From Clostridium bornimense (GTDB lineage: Bacteria; Bacillota; Clostridia; Clostridiales; Clostridiaceae): a DNA stretch of 64,000 nt. This document shows, in pieces, positions 44,129-54,700 of this stretch. The notes beneath the pieces are model-generated. The model was not told where the DNA came from. It was given only the letters and a program-made list of their open reading frames with translations, and made no database searches. The translations under genes and the position numbers were made by a program. The stretch spans positions 2,790,001 through 2,854,000 of the forward strand of contig NZ_HG917868.1 in NCBI RefSeq assembly GCF_000577895.1, read 5' to 3'. The stretch's first letter is position 1. Every line of letters starts with the position of its first letter.

Positions 44129-44572
44129 ATGTCTGATATAAATTTAATCGATATTTCAAAAAAATTATTTAGCTTATTGATGTCTATACATGGAAAAGCT
44201 TTTAATCCTAATGAATTTGCAAAAGGTCATTGTATACCTCCTTCTCATATAAAAGTTATTTTCTACTTACATGGCCATGATTCTGCATCAGTATCTGAAA
44301 TTGGGAAGAAATTATATATATCTAAACCTAATATGACTCCTATTATTGATAAGTTAGTAAATGAAGGTTTTGTTACTAGATATGAAGATCCTAACGATAG
44401 AAGAGTTCTAAGAGTAAAACTCTCCGAAAAATCTATAATTTTTTTAGATGAAGTAAAAGAAAATATAACTAAACAATTTGTCTCAAAACTTTCTGTTCTC
44501 GATGAATCTGAATTAATGGAATTGTCAAATTCAGCAGATACTATAAAAAATATATTATCTAAATTAAGTTAA
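44129..44572 (+). CDS. MarR-family transcriptional regulator
   Basis: This 147-residue winged-helix protein has the MarR recognition region (SVSEIGKKLYISKPNMTPII) and wing (EDPNDRRVLRVKLSEK). It is divergent from the ABC exporter pair, with 181 bases between, and probably represses both promoters until a ligand binds. AAGGAG at 44114-44119 precedes the ATG. Confidence 0.93.
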   Translation: MSDINLIDISKKLFSLLMSIHGKAFNPNEFAKGHCIPPSHIKVIFYLHGHDSASVSEIGKKLYISKPNMTPIIDKLVNEGFVTRYEDPNDRRVLRVKLSEKSIIFLDEVKENITKQFVSKLSVLDESELMELSNSADTIKNILSKLS

Positions 44573-44660
44573 CTTTATACAAAATTTATTATTATAAAAT
44601 AAGGGAGAGAGGGCCTTGATTATTTAAATCATTGCACTTCAATCCCTTGTAAATTTCTAT

Positions 44661-45581
44661 TTATATTTTACTTTCTATCCAACTAACTATATCTAGATAA
44701 ACATCTTTCTTATTAACTTCATTTAACATCTCATGGCGTCCATCTTTATATAATTTATATGTTACATCTTTAATGCCTATTTCTTTAAATTTATTGTATA
44801 AATTTATTATACCTTTTCCTCTCATTCCTACTGGATCTTTATCTCCGGCAAATATGTATATAGGTAAATCTTTTCTTACTGTATCAAAGTTGCCTCTTGT
44901 ATTTATTGTTAAAAGTCCTGTAAATAATTCGTTAAAGAAAGAAACTGTTGGAACCCCTCCACAATAACTATCTTTTATGTACTTGTCCACTTCTTTACTA
45001 TCAGAACATAACCAATCTACTTCTGTTCTTCCTTCTAAACCTCTATTATAGCTTCCAAAGGTAAGTTTATTTATAATATTGGCTCTTTTATCTACTTTAA
45101 ACACATTCCTAGCTATATTAGTTATCCATGCAGCAAATCTAGTAACCTTAGGAGGTTTCCCATTACTTCCACTCAATATCAATGCATGTATATCCTTACT
45201 ATAAAGTTGTATATATCTCTGTGATACAAAAGATCCCATAGAATGACCTAATAAAATCACTTTTTTATCTTTATATTCTCTTTTTATTTTATCAGTTATT
45301 AAATGAACATCCTCAACCAACCAATTAAAATCATCTTTATCTAAATGGCCTAATTTCTCTTTTGACTCAGCTGTTTTTCCATGCCCCCTATGATCATGTC
45401 CATATACAACATAACCATTTTTATTTAAATATTTAGCAAAATCATCATATCTTAATATTGTTTCTAACATACCATGAGATATTTGAACGATACCCTTTAT
45501 CTCTCCCTTTGGTATCCACTTATAACAATTAATTTTGACACCTTCATCATCTACTATCGAAAAGTTAATTCTATTTGTCAT
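44661..45581 (-). CDS. Alpha/beta hydrolase, monoglyceride-lipase/lysophospholipase-like
   Basis: This 306-residue hydrolase has the nucleophile elbow LLGHSMGSF (GxSxG), an oxyanion-hole block ISHGMLETILRY and GHDHRGHGKT, all typical of Hydrolase_4 family lipases. The Asp and His of the triad are in FAGDKDPVG and DGRHEMLNE. It has no signal peptide, so it should act on intracellular or membrane lipids. The start at 45581 follows GAGGGATGG; the ATG at 45596 overlaps that site. Confidence 0.88.
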   Translation of the reverse strand: MTNRINFSIVDDEGVKINCYKWIPKGEIKGIVQISHGMLETILRYDDFAKYLNKNGYVVYGHDHRGHGKTAESKEKLGHLDKDDFNWLVEDVHLITDKIKREYKDKKVILLGHSMGSFVSQRYIQLYSKDIHALILSGSNGKPPKVTRFAAWITNIARNVFKVDKRANIINKLTFGSYNRGLEGRTEVDWLCSDSKEVDKYIKDSYCGGVPTVSFFNELFTGLLTINTRGNFDTVRKDLPIYIFAGDKDPVGMRGKGIINLYNKFKEIGIKDVTYKLYKDGRHEMLNEVNKKDVYLDIVSWIESKI

Positions 45582-45812
45582 ATTTCCATCCCTCATTATA
45601 ATTATTTATTATCAATTATTTTATACTGACCAGTACAAATTTTTAACATTTTTATATTACCCATCAATTATCGGTGATTAAATCTAAATCATTATAATAA
45701 AACTATATATTGAGGGATTTTATTAATAAGTTTCATAGGCTATTAATCCACTTATTGAGTTTTTCCTCTGTTAATCTCATCCCATCTTTATCAAACTTTA
45801 TATCAATTTCAT

Positions 45813-45899
45813 TTATAATTTTTTGTATTCTTCATCTGTTACTGGTTCGCACCATTCACTAGAAGCACCTTCTTTTGGAACAGCTACTGCTAAATGTGC
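45813..45899 (-). pseudogene. C-terminal remnant of a cupin-domain gene
   Basis: The minus strand encodes AHLAVAVPKEGASSEWCEPV and then TDEEYKKL followed by a stop, the typical C-terminus of cupin or carboxymuconolactone-decarboxylase-cupin proteins. Everything 5' of this is missing: at 45899 the sequence switches to a plus-strand MerR remnant. Another short frame to the left (45733-45835) ends RLTEEKLNKWINSL and may be a further remnant that I cannot identify. Confidence 0.65.
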
Positions 45900-46086
45900 T
45901 CAACTATTTATTCAACAAAAAGAAAAGACTGAAAAACAAATTAAAATATTACAAAATGCATTAGATCGTATCAATTACAAATGCGAGTTTTACAGGATAG
46001 CAAAAGAAAAAGGAACTACAAGTGTCCCTGGATTACGTGAAGAACTGTCTATGAAATTCCTAAATAAAGAAGAAGAAACAGTATAA
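45898..46086 (+). pseudogene. C-terminal remnant of a MerR-family regulator
   Basis: The plus strand encodes AQLFIQQKEKTEKQIKILQN and then ALDRINYKCEFYRIAKEKG. This is the coiled-coil and effector end of a MerR regulator (the usual LD-INYK-YY pattern). The helix-turn-helix half is absent. The open frame continues left to 45823 only because it reads the cupin remnant in antisense. No promoter or ribosome site is visible. Confidence 0.65.
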
Positions 46087-46088
46087 AA

Positions 46089-46323
46089 TAATTCACAAAG
46101 CACAATTCGCAATTTATGAACTTTAATTATACCTTGTCATACCACAGATATACACTAAGCTATATGAAAGTGCAACTTTCATTATCCTCATGTAAAACTG
46201 TGCTATACTCCCCATTCTAATTATAAAATAAATCTTTATTGTAAACTAATAACATAATACTTATAATCTCAGAAATTCCGTAGGAATTTCATCCATAATT
46301 GCGAATTGTGAATTACAACTTAC
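46089..46323 (+). repeat. Dispersed intergenic hairpin element, copy D
   Basis: This copy lies between the gene fossil and proS. It has ATGAAAGT-GCA-ACTTTCAT (46164-46182) and GAAATTCC-GTA-GGAATTTC (46272-46290). The left border heptads AATTCAC, AAAGCAC, AATTCGC, AATTTAT (46090-46117) are mirrored on the right by AATTGCGAATTGTGAATT (46298-46315), so the copy is bounded by inverted arrays. The first two hairpins of copies A and B are not recognisable. Confidence 0.7.
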
Positions 46324-46337
46324 CTCTTTAAAATTAT

Positions 46338-46374
46338 AAAGGACTGAAACATAAAGTTATGCATCAGTCCTTTA
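46338..46374 (-). terminator. Terminator after proS
   Basis: A 10-bp stem AAAGGACTGA (46338-46347) with TCAGTCCTTT (46364-46373) lies 10 bases beyond the proS stop on the minus strand. Confidence 0.85.
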
Positions 46375-46383
46375 GTTAATAAA

Positions 46384-47826
46384 TTAATATGCTTTACCCC
46401 AGTAAACCATTGATTTTGCTTTTTTACCACAACATACACAAGTATCTGTAATTTCTTCTTGTTCAAATGGCATACATCTTGAAGTCAATCCAGCTTTTTC
46501 TTTTATAGCTTCTTCACAAGCTAAATCTCCACACCACATAGCTTTTATAAATCCTGGCTTTGTATCAGCTATTTCCTTAAGCTCTTCCATAGTCTTAGCT
46601 ACAAAAGTCTTTTCTTCTCTATTTTGTAGTGCTTTAGCATAAAGATTATCATGAATTTCATTTAATAATTCTGTAATTCTAGTTTCTAAGTTATCTAAAG
46701 ATACTACTTCTTTTTCTCTTGTATCTCTTCTTACTAGAACTGCTACATTATTTTCTATATCTTTTGGTCCAATTTCAACTCTTACTGGAACACCTTTCAT
46801 TTCCCACTCATTAAACTTCCAACCTGGCATCTTATCTGAAGTATCTGCTTTAACTCTAGCTACTTTTGAGATTCTTTCTCTTAATTCTTCAGCTTTTTCT
46901 AGAACACCTTCTTTATGTTGTGCTATTGGTACTATTATAACTTGTGTTGGTGCAACTCTTGGTGGAAGTACTAAACCACTATCATCTCCATGAACCATAA
47001 TTATAGCTCCGATAAGTCTAGTTGTTACACCCCATGAAGTTTGATGAACATATTGCTTTTGTGAATTCTTATCGCTATATTGAATACCAAAGCTCTTTGC
47101 AAATCCATCTCCAAAGTTGTGAGATGTACCACTTTGTAGTGCTTTACCATCATGCATTAAACTTTCTATAGTATAAGTTGCTTCAGCTCCTGCAAATTTT
47201 TCTTTTTCAGTCTTTTGACCTTTAACTACTGGTATAGCTAAGAAGTTTTCCATCATTTCCGCATAAACATTTAACATCTTAATTGTTTCTGCTTGAGCTT
47301 CCTCTGCTGTAGCATGTGCAGTATGACCTTCTTGCCATAAGAATTCTGTAGTTCTTAAAAATGGTCTTGTAGTTTTTTCCCATCTAACAACAGAACACCA
47401 TTGATTATATAACTTTGGAAGGTCTTTATGGCTTTCTATGATTTTTGAATAATGATCACAGAAAAGAGTTTCTGATGTTGGTCTTACTGCTAATCTTTCA
47501 GTTAATTCATTGTCTCCACCTTTAGTTACCCATGCAACTTCTGGAGCAAAACCTTCTACGTGATCTTTTTCCTTTTGTAATAATGATTCTGGTACAAACA
47601 TTGGCATATATACATTTTCATGACCAGTTTCTTTAAACTTTCCATCTAAATATTTTTGAATATTTTCCCATAACGCATATCCATAAGGTCTTATTATCAT
47701 ACAACCTTTAACACTTGAATAGTCAACAAGTTCTGCTTTTTTAACTATATCTGTATACCACTGTGCAAAGTCTTCATCCATTGATGTTATTTCAGAAACA
47801 AACTTTTTATTATTTTTCTTACTCAT
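46384..47826 (-). CDS. proS: Prolyl-tRNA synthetase, short archaeal-like type
   Basis: ProS charges tRNA-Pro. At 480 residues it is the short type without the editing insertion of the E. coli enzyme and with an extra C-terminal zinc-like region (Cys pairs in [10 protein letters not shown] and TCVCCGKK, ending [10 protein letters not shown]). Class II motifs are visible: [27 protein letters not shown] and the [20 protein letters not shown] block. The start at 47826 has an AGGAGG site; the ORF upstream runs into the T-box terminator. Confidence 0.96.
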   Translation of the reverse strand: MSKKNNKKFVSEITSMDEDFAQWYTDIVKKAELVDYSSVKGCMIIRPYGYALWENIQKYLDGKFKETGHENVYMPMFVPESLLQKEKDHVEGFAPEVAWVTKGGDNELTERLAVRPTSETLFCDHYSKIIESHKDLPKLYNQWCSVVRWEKTTRPFLRTTEFLWQEGHTAHATAEEAQAETIKMLNVYAEMMENFLAIPVVKGQKTEKEKFAGAEATYTIESLMHDGKALQSGTSHNFGDGFAKSFGIQYSDKNSQKQYVHQTSWGVTTRLIGAIIMVHGDDSGLVLPPRVAPTQVIIVPIAQHKEGVLEKAEELRERISKVARVKADTSDKMPGWKFNEWEMKGVPVRVEIGPKDIENNVAVLVRRDTREKEVVSLDNLETRITELLNEIHDNLYAKALQNREEKTFVAKTMEELKEIADTKPGFIKAMWCGDLACEEAIKEKAGLTSRCMPFEQEEITDTCVCCGKKAKSMVYWGKAY

Positions 47827-47859
47827 ATATATTCCTCCTAAATTTAATTTACAAAAATA

Positions 47860-48100
47860 AAAACACCGAGAATATCCAAAAGGGACCATTCTCGGCGTTA
47901 CCACCCTAATTAATATAAAACAATAATGTCTTATATTCTCTCTAATTTCCTATAACGTGGAAAACCGCTGTATCCTACTAAAATCTTTTCAGTACAGAAC
48001 TCCAAGGCTGGTTCAAAACACTATCTTAGAAACTTCCACCTACCGTTTCCTCTCTATAAAGAATCATATTTTTACTATTCCTCTTCAAAGCCTTTTTATA
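47860..48100 (-). promoter_or_regulatory. T-box leader of proS, specifier CCA (Pro)
   Basis: The minus strand carries GGGTGGTAACGCCGAGAATG (T-box core, 47887-47906) and a terminator hairpin with CCGAGAAT/ATTCTCGG arms followed by T residues (47857-47896). In Stem I the sequence GAA-CCA-GCCTTGGAG places CCA at 48009-48011 in the specifier loop, matching proline. Uncharged tRNA-Pro should allow readthrough into proS. Confidence 0.95.
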
Positions 48101-48107
48101 TACCTAT

Positions 48108-48136
48108 ATGATAAATTACAAAGTTTTTTATGTCAA
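48108..48136 (-). promoter_or_regulatory. Promoter of the proS T-box leader
   Basis: On the minus strand, a perfect TTGACA (48131-48136) and TATCAT (48108-48113) are separated by 17 bases, giving a start near 48100. Confidence 0.82.
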
Positions 48137-48147
48137 TGATTATAGTA

Positions 48148-49329
48148 CTATCGATTTAGAAACTTATTAATAAGTTCTCCTAATATCTTTATTCCTCTAT
48201 CAATAGTTTCAGCATCACAATTTGTATAGTTCAATCTCATAGTATTAGATTTATCAGAATCTACATAGAAACAAGATCCTGGAACAAAAGCTACCTTATT
48301 TTTCAAAGCTTCATCTATTAAATCCTCAGTATAAAATTCATTAGGTAAAGTAACCCATATAAACATTCCACCTTCTGTTTCTGTAAAAGAAACACCCTCT
48401 GGGAAATACTTCTTCATAGCTTCTACCATAGCATTTCTTTGGTCTTTATAATGCTTTCTTATTAATGCAATATGTTCATCTAAATCATTGTTTTCCAAAT
48501 ATTTATATACTACTCTTTGTGAGAAAGAATTTGTTTGCAAATCTGCCGCTTGTTTTGCTATTGTTAACTTCTCTATAATTTCTTTATCTCCAGCAACCCA
48601 TCCAAGTCTCATAGCTGGAGCAACAATCTTTGAAAAACTTCCAAATAACAATCTATTCTTTTTAATAAGTGATGCTACTGGTTTTTGTTCTTCACCTATA
48701 AATCTAAGTTCTCCATATGGGTCATCTTCTATATAAATAACATTACTATCATTAATTACAGCAGCCATAGCTTCTCTTTTTTCTTTAGAATATGTAATTC
48801 CTGATGGATTTTGAAAGTTAGTTACTGTATAAATCATTTTATTATTCTTATCTTTTAATGCTTCTTTTAAACCTTCAATGCTTATACCGTCATCCTCCAT
48901 ATCAACAGCTGTAAATTTAGGTTGATACATAGAAAATGACTGAATTGCTCCAAGATAAGCTGGTTTTTCTAATATAATACCATCACCTTCATCTATAAAA
49001 ACCTTTCCTACAAGGTCCATAGCCTGTTGTGAACCACTTACTATAAGTATTTCATCAGCACTTATATCCATGCCTTTCTTTTTATATCTATTAGCAATAA
49101 ATTCTCTAAGTGGCTTATACCCTTCTGTTGTACTATATTGTAATGTATGGTCCTTATCTTCATTTAGTGCCAACGCTGTAGCTTTTTCTATTTCTTCACT
49201 AGGAAAGAATTTAGGATTAGGTAATCCACCAGCAAAAGATATTATTGAACTATCTTCTGTAACCTTTAATATTTCTCTCACAAATGATTTAGGTACGTTT
49301 TTAATTCTTTTAGAATATAATTCAGTCAT
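48148..49329 (-). CDS. PLP-dependent aminotransferase, 2-aminoadipate-type class I
   Basis: This 393-residue enzyme is a fold-type I aminotransferase. Typical blocks are ISFAGGLPNPKFFP near the start, TVTNFQNPSGITYS, YIEDDPYGELRF and the PLP-binding Lys in FGSFSKIVAPAMRLGW (about residue 234). It resembles LysN/2-aminoadipate aminotransferases and the catalytic half of MocR regulators, but has no helix-turn-helix domain. Several amino acids could be its substrate. A GGGGG site precedes the ATG. It lies directly upstream of the proS leader promoter, with no clear terminator in the gap. Confidence 0.9.
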   Translation of the reverse strand: MTELYSKRIKNVPKSFVREILKVTEDSSIISFAGGLPNPKFFPSEEIEKATALALNEDKDHTLQYSTTEGYKPLREFIANRYKKKGMDISADEILIVSGSQQAMDLVGKVFIDEGDGIILEKPAYLGAIQSFSMYQPKFTAVDMEDDGISIEGLKEALKDKNNKMIYTVTNFQNPSGITYSKEKREAMAAVINDSNVIYIEDDPYGELRFIGEEQKPVASLIKKNRLLFGSFSKIVAPAMRLGWVAGDKEIIEKLTIAKQAADLQTNSFSQRVVYKYLENNDLDEHIALIRKHYKDQRNAMVEAMKKYFPEGVSFTETEGGMFIWVTLPNEFYTEDLIDEALKNKVAFVPGSCFYVDSDKSNTMRLNYTNCDAETIDRGIKILGELINKFLNR

Positions 49330-49414
49330 ATTTTAGCCCCCTGTCCGTTTTACCAATAATGATACCACTTTCTCTCCTTTAATAAAAGAATTATTTTTAT
49401 ATCAAAAATTCTTA

Positions 49415-51436
49415 TTACTTATAAAGAATGTATGCTGAAACCTTAGGCACTATTATTTTAGTATCATCAATAAATTTAATTTCTTCAACTCCTGCCACAT
49501 TATTATCTACTACTAAACTCCAGCCTTTACTTGGTAACTTCACTTGTACATCTTCATCGTTACCATTAAATATTACAGCTATTTCATTCCATGTATCTCC
49601 TACCGCCGCACTATTTATAGTATACGCTACTATATTATCCTTACTAAAAGATTTCCCTTTACTTAAGAATTTAATATTATTAACTATATCAATAGTTCTG
49701 TCCATTCTAAACCCTTTATGAGTTCTTCTAAGTTTTATAAGTCCCTTATAATAATTAAATATATCAATAAATTCTTCTTTTCTTTTCCAATCAAGCTTAT
49801 TTACACTATCTGGTGATTTATGGCTATTTTCATCTAAAGTTCCATCTTCTTTGACCTTTGTTCTTGCAAATTCCTCCCCGGCATGAATAAAAGCTATCCC
49901 TTGTGACGTCAATATTATTGATGCTATTAACTTATTCATTCTCTTTAATTCACTAATGGTAGCCTCCTTATTTACTACTTGTAACTTATCAAATAAAGTA
50001 TAGTTATCATGGGCTGATGCATAAGTTACTGTTTGATATGGCTCATTGGCCCATGGATGATCTGAATAATTAATCTTACTATAGTCTACTTCAGGATGTT
50101 TTGTTGAAGCCACTACTGCAAACTTTATTGTTTCTTCCATATCTTTTGCTCCATTAACAAATCCGGGCTCATCTTCATAAAAAACATGACCCTTAACGCC
50201 ATCTCTTACATCATCACTAAAAGCTGCAATTTGTAGATTTCCATACTTCACAGTATTTTTCTTCAATGCTGCTTTTTCTTCTGGTAATGGTGATGGTCCA
50301 CCATTCCATCCTTCACCATACATTATTATAGTTTTATCTATTTTATCTAACCCTTTTCTAATCTCTTTCATAGTCTCTATATCATGAAGTCCCATTAAAT
50401 CAAATCTAAATCCATCAATATGATATTCTTTTGCCCAATAAATCACTGAATCAACTATAAACTTTCTTACCATCTTTCTTTCTGAAGCAGTTTCATTTCC
50501 ACAAGCAGATCCATCAGCAAAATTACCTTTTGAATCTTGTCTATAATAATAATTTGGTACTGCTAAGTTTAAATTAGAATCAAAACTTTTCATTGTATGA
50601 TTATAAACCATATCCATTACGACTCTTATTCCTTTTTCATGTACCTTTTTAACCATTTCCTTAAACTCTTTTATTCTAACTTCTCCATTAAAAGGATCCG
50701 TTGAATAAGATCCCTCTGGCGCATTATAATTTTTAGGGTCATATCCCCAATTATATTGAGGTATGTCTAAATTAGATTCATCTACTGTACTATAATCAAA
50801 GCTTGGTAATAAATGAATATGTGTTACTCCTAATTCTTCTAAATGATCTAAGCAAGTTTTAGTTTTCCTATTAGTTGTCGTACCGCTTTCACAAACACCT
50901 AAAAACTTTCCTTTTTTCTCATTACTAACACCAGAATTTTCATCTATAGAAAAATCTCTAACGTGCATTTCATATATAACAGCATCTACTGGCGATATCT
51001 GCTTTGGCTTTCTGTCATTTTCCCATCCTTCAGGATTTGTACTTAATAAATTAGTTACCATTCCTCTATCACCATTAACACCAAGAGCCTTAGCATATGG
51101 GTCTACAACCTCATTTACGATACCTTTATTCTTCACTAAATAGTTGTAATACTCACCATTTAAATCTCCATCTACTTTTACTTCCCAAATACCTTTTTCA
51201 CCTTTAATCATATCTATTTTACTTCTATAGGAACTTCTATATTCTTTTCCATCAGTTCCATAAAATATAACCTTTACATCCTCTGCAGTAGGTGCCCACA
51301 ACACAAATTTTGTCTCCATTTTTGTATATAAAGCTCCCAATTCACCTTCATAATAATATGTATCTTCAAATTCATCATAACTAATAGATTTATATCCTGA
51401 TTCTGTACTTACTTCAAAAAATTTTTTATCTCCCAT
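49415..51436 (-). CDS. Type I pullulanase, intracellular
   Basis: The 673-residue enzyme should hydrolyse alpha-1,6 branch points in glycogen or its limit dextrins. It has an N-terminal CBM48-like module (FVLWAPTAEDVKVIFYG) and a GH13_14 barrel with VVMDMVYNHT, DGFRFDLMGLHD (nucleophile Asp), IMYGEGWNGG (acid Glu) and YASAHDNYTLFD. There is no signal peptide, so it probably debranches glycogen made by the glgCDA products. It is a close relative of the secreted pullulanase encoded next to it, and a terminator separates the two. Confidence 0.92.
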   Translation of the reverse strand: MGDKKFFEVSTESGYKSISYDEFEDTYYYEGELGALYTKMETKFVLWAPTAEDVKVIFYGTDGKEYRSSYRSKIDMIKGEKGIWEVKVDGDLNGEYYNYLVKNKGIVNEVVDPYAKALGVNGDRGMVTNLLSTNPEGWENDRKPKQISPVDAVIYEMHVRDFSIDENSGVSNEKKGKFLGVCESGTTTNRKTKTCLDHLEELGVTHIHLLPSFDYSTVDESNLDIPQYNWGYDPKNYNAPEGSYSTDPFNGEVRIKEFKEMVKKVHEKGIRVVMDMVYNHTMKSFDSNLNLAVPNYYYRQDSKGNFADGSACGNETASERKMVRKFIVDSVIYWAKEYHIDGFRFDLMGLHDIETMKEIRKGLDKIDKTIIMYGEGWNGGPSPLPEEKAALKKNTVKYGNLQIAAFSDDVRDGVKGHVFYEDEPGFVNGAKDMEETIKFAVVASTKHPEVDYSKINYSDHPWANEPYQTVTYASAHDNYTLFDKLQVVNKEATISELKRMNKLIASIILTSQGIAFIHAGEEFARTKVKEDGTLDENSHKSPDSVNKLDWKRKEEFIDIFNYYKGLIKLRRTHKGFRMDRTIDIVNNIKFLSKGKSFSKDNIVAYTINSAAVGDTWNEIAVIFNGNDEDVQVKLPSKGWSLVVDNNVAGVEEIKFIDDTKIIVPKVSAYILYK

Positions 51437-51605
51437 TCTATTTACTCCCCTTTAACATGTTTCTCTATCATTTCATACACTCATACTTTAAATCTTACTT
51501 TATTCCTCTTTATATATTCAACATATTTCAAATTACAACTACTTATTTGTATAGATTATACAATTTAATAAGCAATTTTCAGTATATAATATATAATTAT
51601 CATGT

Positions 51606-51686
51606 AAAAAAATAGCAGCTAACAGAGTATCTTAATAATTGATATATAAATCATTATCAACTACTAACTGCAAGCTGTTAGCTGCT
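51606..51686 (-). terminator. Terminator after the secreted pullulanase gene, with heptad array in the loop
   Basis: A 12-bp perfect stem AGCAGCTAACAG (51614-51625) with CTGTTAGCTGCT (51675-51686) is followed on the minus strand by ATTTTTTT. The loop is about 49 bases and contains AACTACT, AACTGCA-type 7-mers, so the heptad array at 51660-51695 forms part of the right arm. Confidence 0.65.
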
Positions 51687-51702
51687 AACTATTAATCATA
51701 TT

Positions 51703-54700
51703 CTAATTTCTTTGTCTCTTTCTAATAACCAATGTTCCAACTAAAACTAATCCCATTCCTACAGCTATTACAGCAGTTGTTCCTACTGAACCTGTCTTTG
51801 TAAGAATTGTATTTGATGGTTTCTTATTATTTATATTGCTATTTGTTACTTCTTCAGTATTGCTATTTGTTGTTTCTTCAGTATTTGTATCTGTCTTAGT
51901 TCCACCATTATTATCATCATTACCCTCTTCATTATCTGCTGGTGGTACTACTACATTACTAGCTTCATAGCTCTTTGTATCTACAAGAACATATGAAGTT
52001 CCTGCTGGTACTGTTACTTTATTTCCAGTAATCTTAGCTAATTCTTCTACACCGGCTTTTGCTCCATCTACTACTACTGTCCAATCATCTGTTGGAAGAG
52101 TCACTTCTACATCTTCTTCATTAGCATTAAATACTACAGCTATATTTTCCCAACTATCTCCTACTGAAGTTCCCTTTAATGTATAAGCAACAACATTTTT
52201 ACCAGTAAAATCTGTACCTTCTGTTAAGAAAGTTAAGTTATTTTGAATGTCTTCAGTAGAATTCATTCTAAATGCCTTATGAGATTTTCTAAGTTCAATT
52301 AATCCTTTATAGTAATTAAATAAATCTGAATACTCTCCTTTTCTTGACCAATCTAATTGATTTACACTATCAGGAGAACTATAACTATTTTCATCAAAAG
52401 TTCCATCTTCTTTAACCTTTGTTCTAGCAAACTCTTCTCCTGCTTGCATAAATGGTATACCTTGAGAAGTATATACTATTGCAGCTGACATCTTATTCAT
52501 AGCTTGTAACTCCTCATCAGTTGCATCTGGATTAGTTGTTTGTAATCTATCCCATAATGTTAAGTTATCATGAGCAGAAGCATAATTAACTGTTTGATAT
52601 GGTTCATTTGCCCATGGATCAACTTGTGTATGATCTCTACCGATATTGCTATAATCTATACCATCATGCTTAGTAGAACCAACAATACCGAACTTTATAG
52701 TTTCCTCGAAATCATCTCCACCATTAACAAAAGCTGGTTCTGTATTTGTAAATACATGTCCTTTTATACCATCTCTAATATCATCACTAAATGCTGCTAT
52801 TTGCATTTCCCCAAATAAAGGAACGTTAGCTTTTAACGCAGCCTCACTACTTGATAATGAAGAAGTTCCACCTGTCCATCCTTCACCATACATTATTATA
52901 GTCTTATCTATCTTATCTAACTCAGTTCTAATTTCCTTCATAGTAGTAATATCATGAAGCCCCATAAGGTCAAATCTAAATCCATCAATATGATATTCTT
53001 CAGCCCAGTATACAACTGATTCTACTATCATTTTTCTAACCATAGAACGTTCAGATGCTAATTCATTTCCACAACCTGACCCATTTGAAAAGTTTCCTTC
53101 GGCATCTTGACGATAATAATAATCTGGTACTGCTAAATTAAATAATGAATCCGCAGTAGATCCTGTATGATTGTAAACAACATCCATAACAACTCTTATT
53201 CCAGCTTTATGAAGTGCTTGTACCATTTCTTTAAATTCAGTTATTCTAACTTCTGCTGTGTATGGATCTGAAGAATATGATCCTTCTACTGCATTATAAT
53301 TTTGTGGGTCATATCCCCAGTTAAATTGTGCTTTATCTAACTTTGTTTCATCTATTGATCTTTGATCAAATGTTGGTAATAAATGAACTGTTGTTACCCC
53401 TAATTCTTTTAAGTGATCTATACCAGTTTTTATATCAGTTCCAGGAACTTTAGTCCCTTCTTCCCAGAATCCATTATATTTACCTCTATATTCTACAGAT
53501 ACTCCAGAATCTTCACTAATAGAAAAATCTCTTATATGAATTTCATATATTACAGAATCTGTTGCATCTTTAAGCTCAGGCTTAGTATCTGTGTCCCAAC
53601 CTTCTGGATCTGTTGAATCTAAATCTACTACCATCCCTCTGTTACCATTTACTCCTACTGCTTTTGCATATGGATCAGTAACTTCATTAGTCTTTCCATT
53701 GATAGTAACTAAATAGTTGTAATAGGTTCCATTTAAATCACCTGATTGTTCTAATGACCAAGTTCCATTATCACCTTGTACCATATCTACAGTCTTTTTA
53801 GCGGCACATGTATAATCTTTACCATTAGTTCCGTAAAAAGCTACTTGGACCTTGCTTGCTGTTGGTGCCCACAATACAAACTTTGTTTTATCTTTTGAGT
53901 ATAAAGCTCCTAAATCACCATCATATGTATATAACTTTGCAAAATCTTCTGTTTCATATATCTTACCAAAACTAGATATTGCTGAAGTATATCCCTTTAT
54001 TTCTAATGTGTAAGTCTTATTTATATCAATCTTTGAATCTGTCTTTATCTTTCCACTAAGTTTATTATCATTGATTGTTAATTTATACTTACTTTCGTCT
54101 ATAACCTTATTATCTTCCTTTAAAACTACTTTTGTATCATCTGCTAGTTTTGCATTAACTTTAAAACTAAAATCATTTAATGAATCTATCTTAAATGAGC
54201 TAATTGCTGGTTGTTTAATTGGTTCATCTGGATAATAATATATATTTTCATCGCCTTGTAAAAAATATGCATTAATTTCTCCATTATTATTAGCATATGC
54301 AAGATTTACAAATCTATCAATATCACAATCTTTAGCTGACCAATCTGGTTTCCTTATTATAACCCCTATACTTTCTGCATCCTTAACATTATCAAAAGAT
54401 GCTGTTGCTATCTTTCCATAATCATCTTCATCTGTAAACGCAACTCCCTTACCATCATCTATCCAAGACCATACATCCCATTCATCATAGTCTTGTCCAA
54501 ATCTATAGTAATGAATATTTAACTTAACATTATCAAAATCCCTATTAATTGCCTTTGGTTCTGAAACAGTAACGCTTGCATCCCCTTGAGTAACTACTAC
54601 TTCTTGATCTCCATTAGATAACGATACCTTTTCATCAGATGTAGCTTTAGCTTCCCAATCACCTTTACGTACTATAAAGTTTATTTCACCTGCTTCTTCT

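Noticed and set aside
44600-44655. Complementary segments downstream of marR as a terminator
   Set aside because: The best pairing is interrupted and leaves no T run, so I could not support a terminator here.
45823-46086. 87-residue open frame as a real gene
   Set aside because: Its first 25 residues are the antisense of a cupin C-terminus and the rest is a MerR C-terminus; there is no ribosome site or promoter. It is treated as two gene remnants.
52570-53616. Plus-strand frames inside the secreted pullulanase gene
   Set aside because: They are shadows of a clear GH13 gene on the minus strand.
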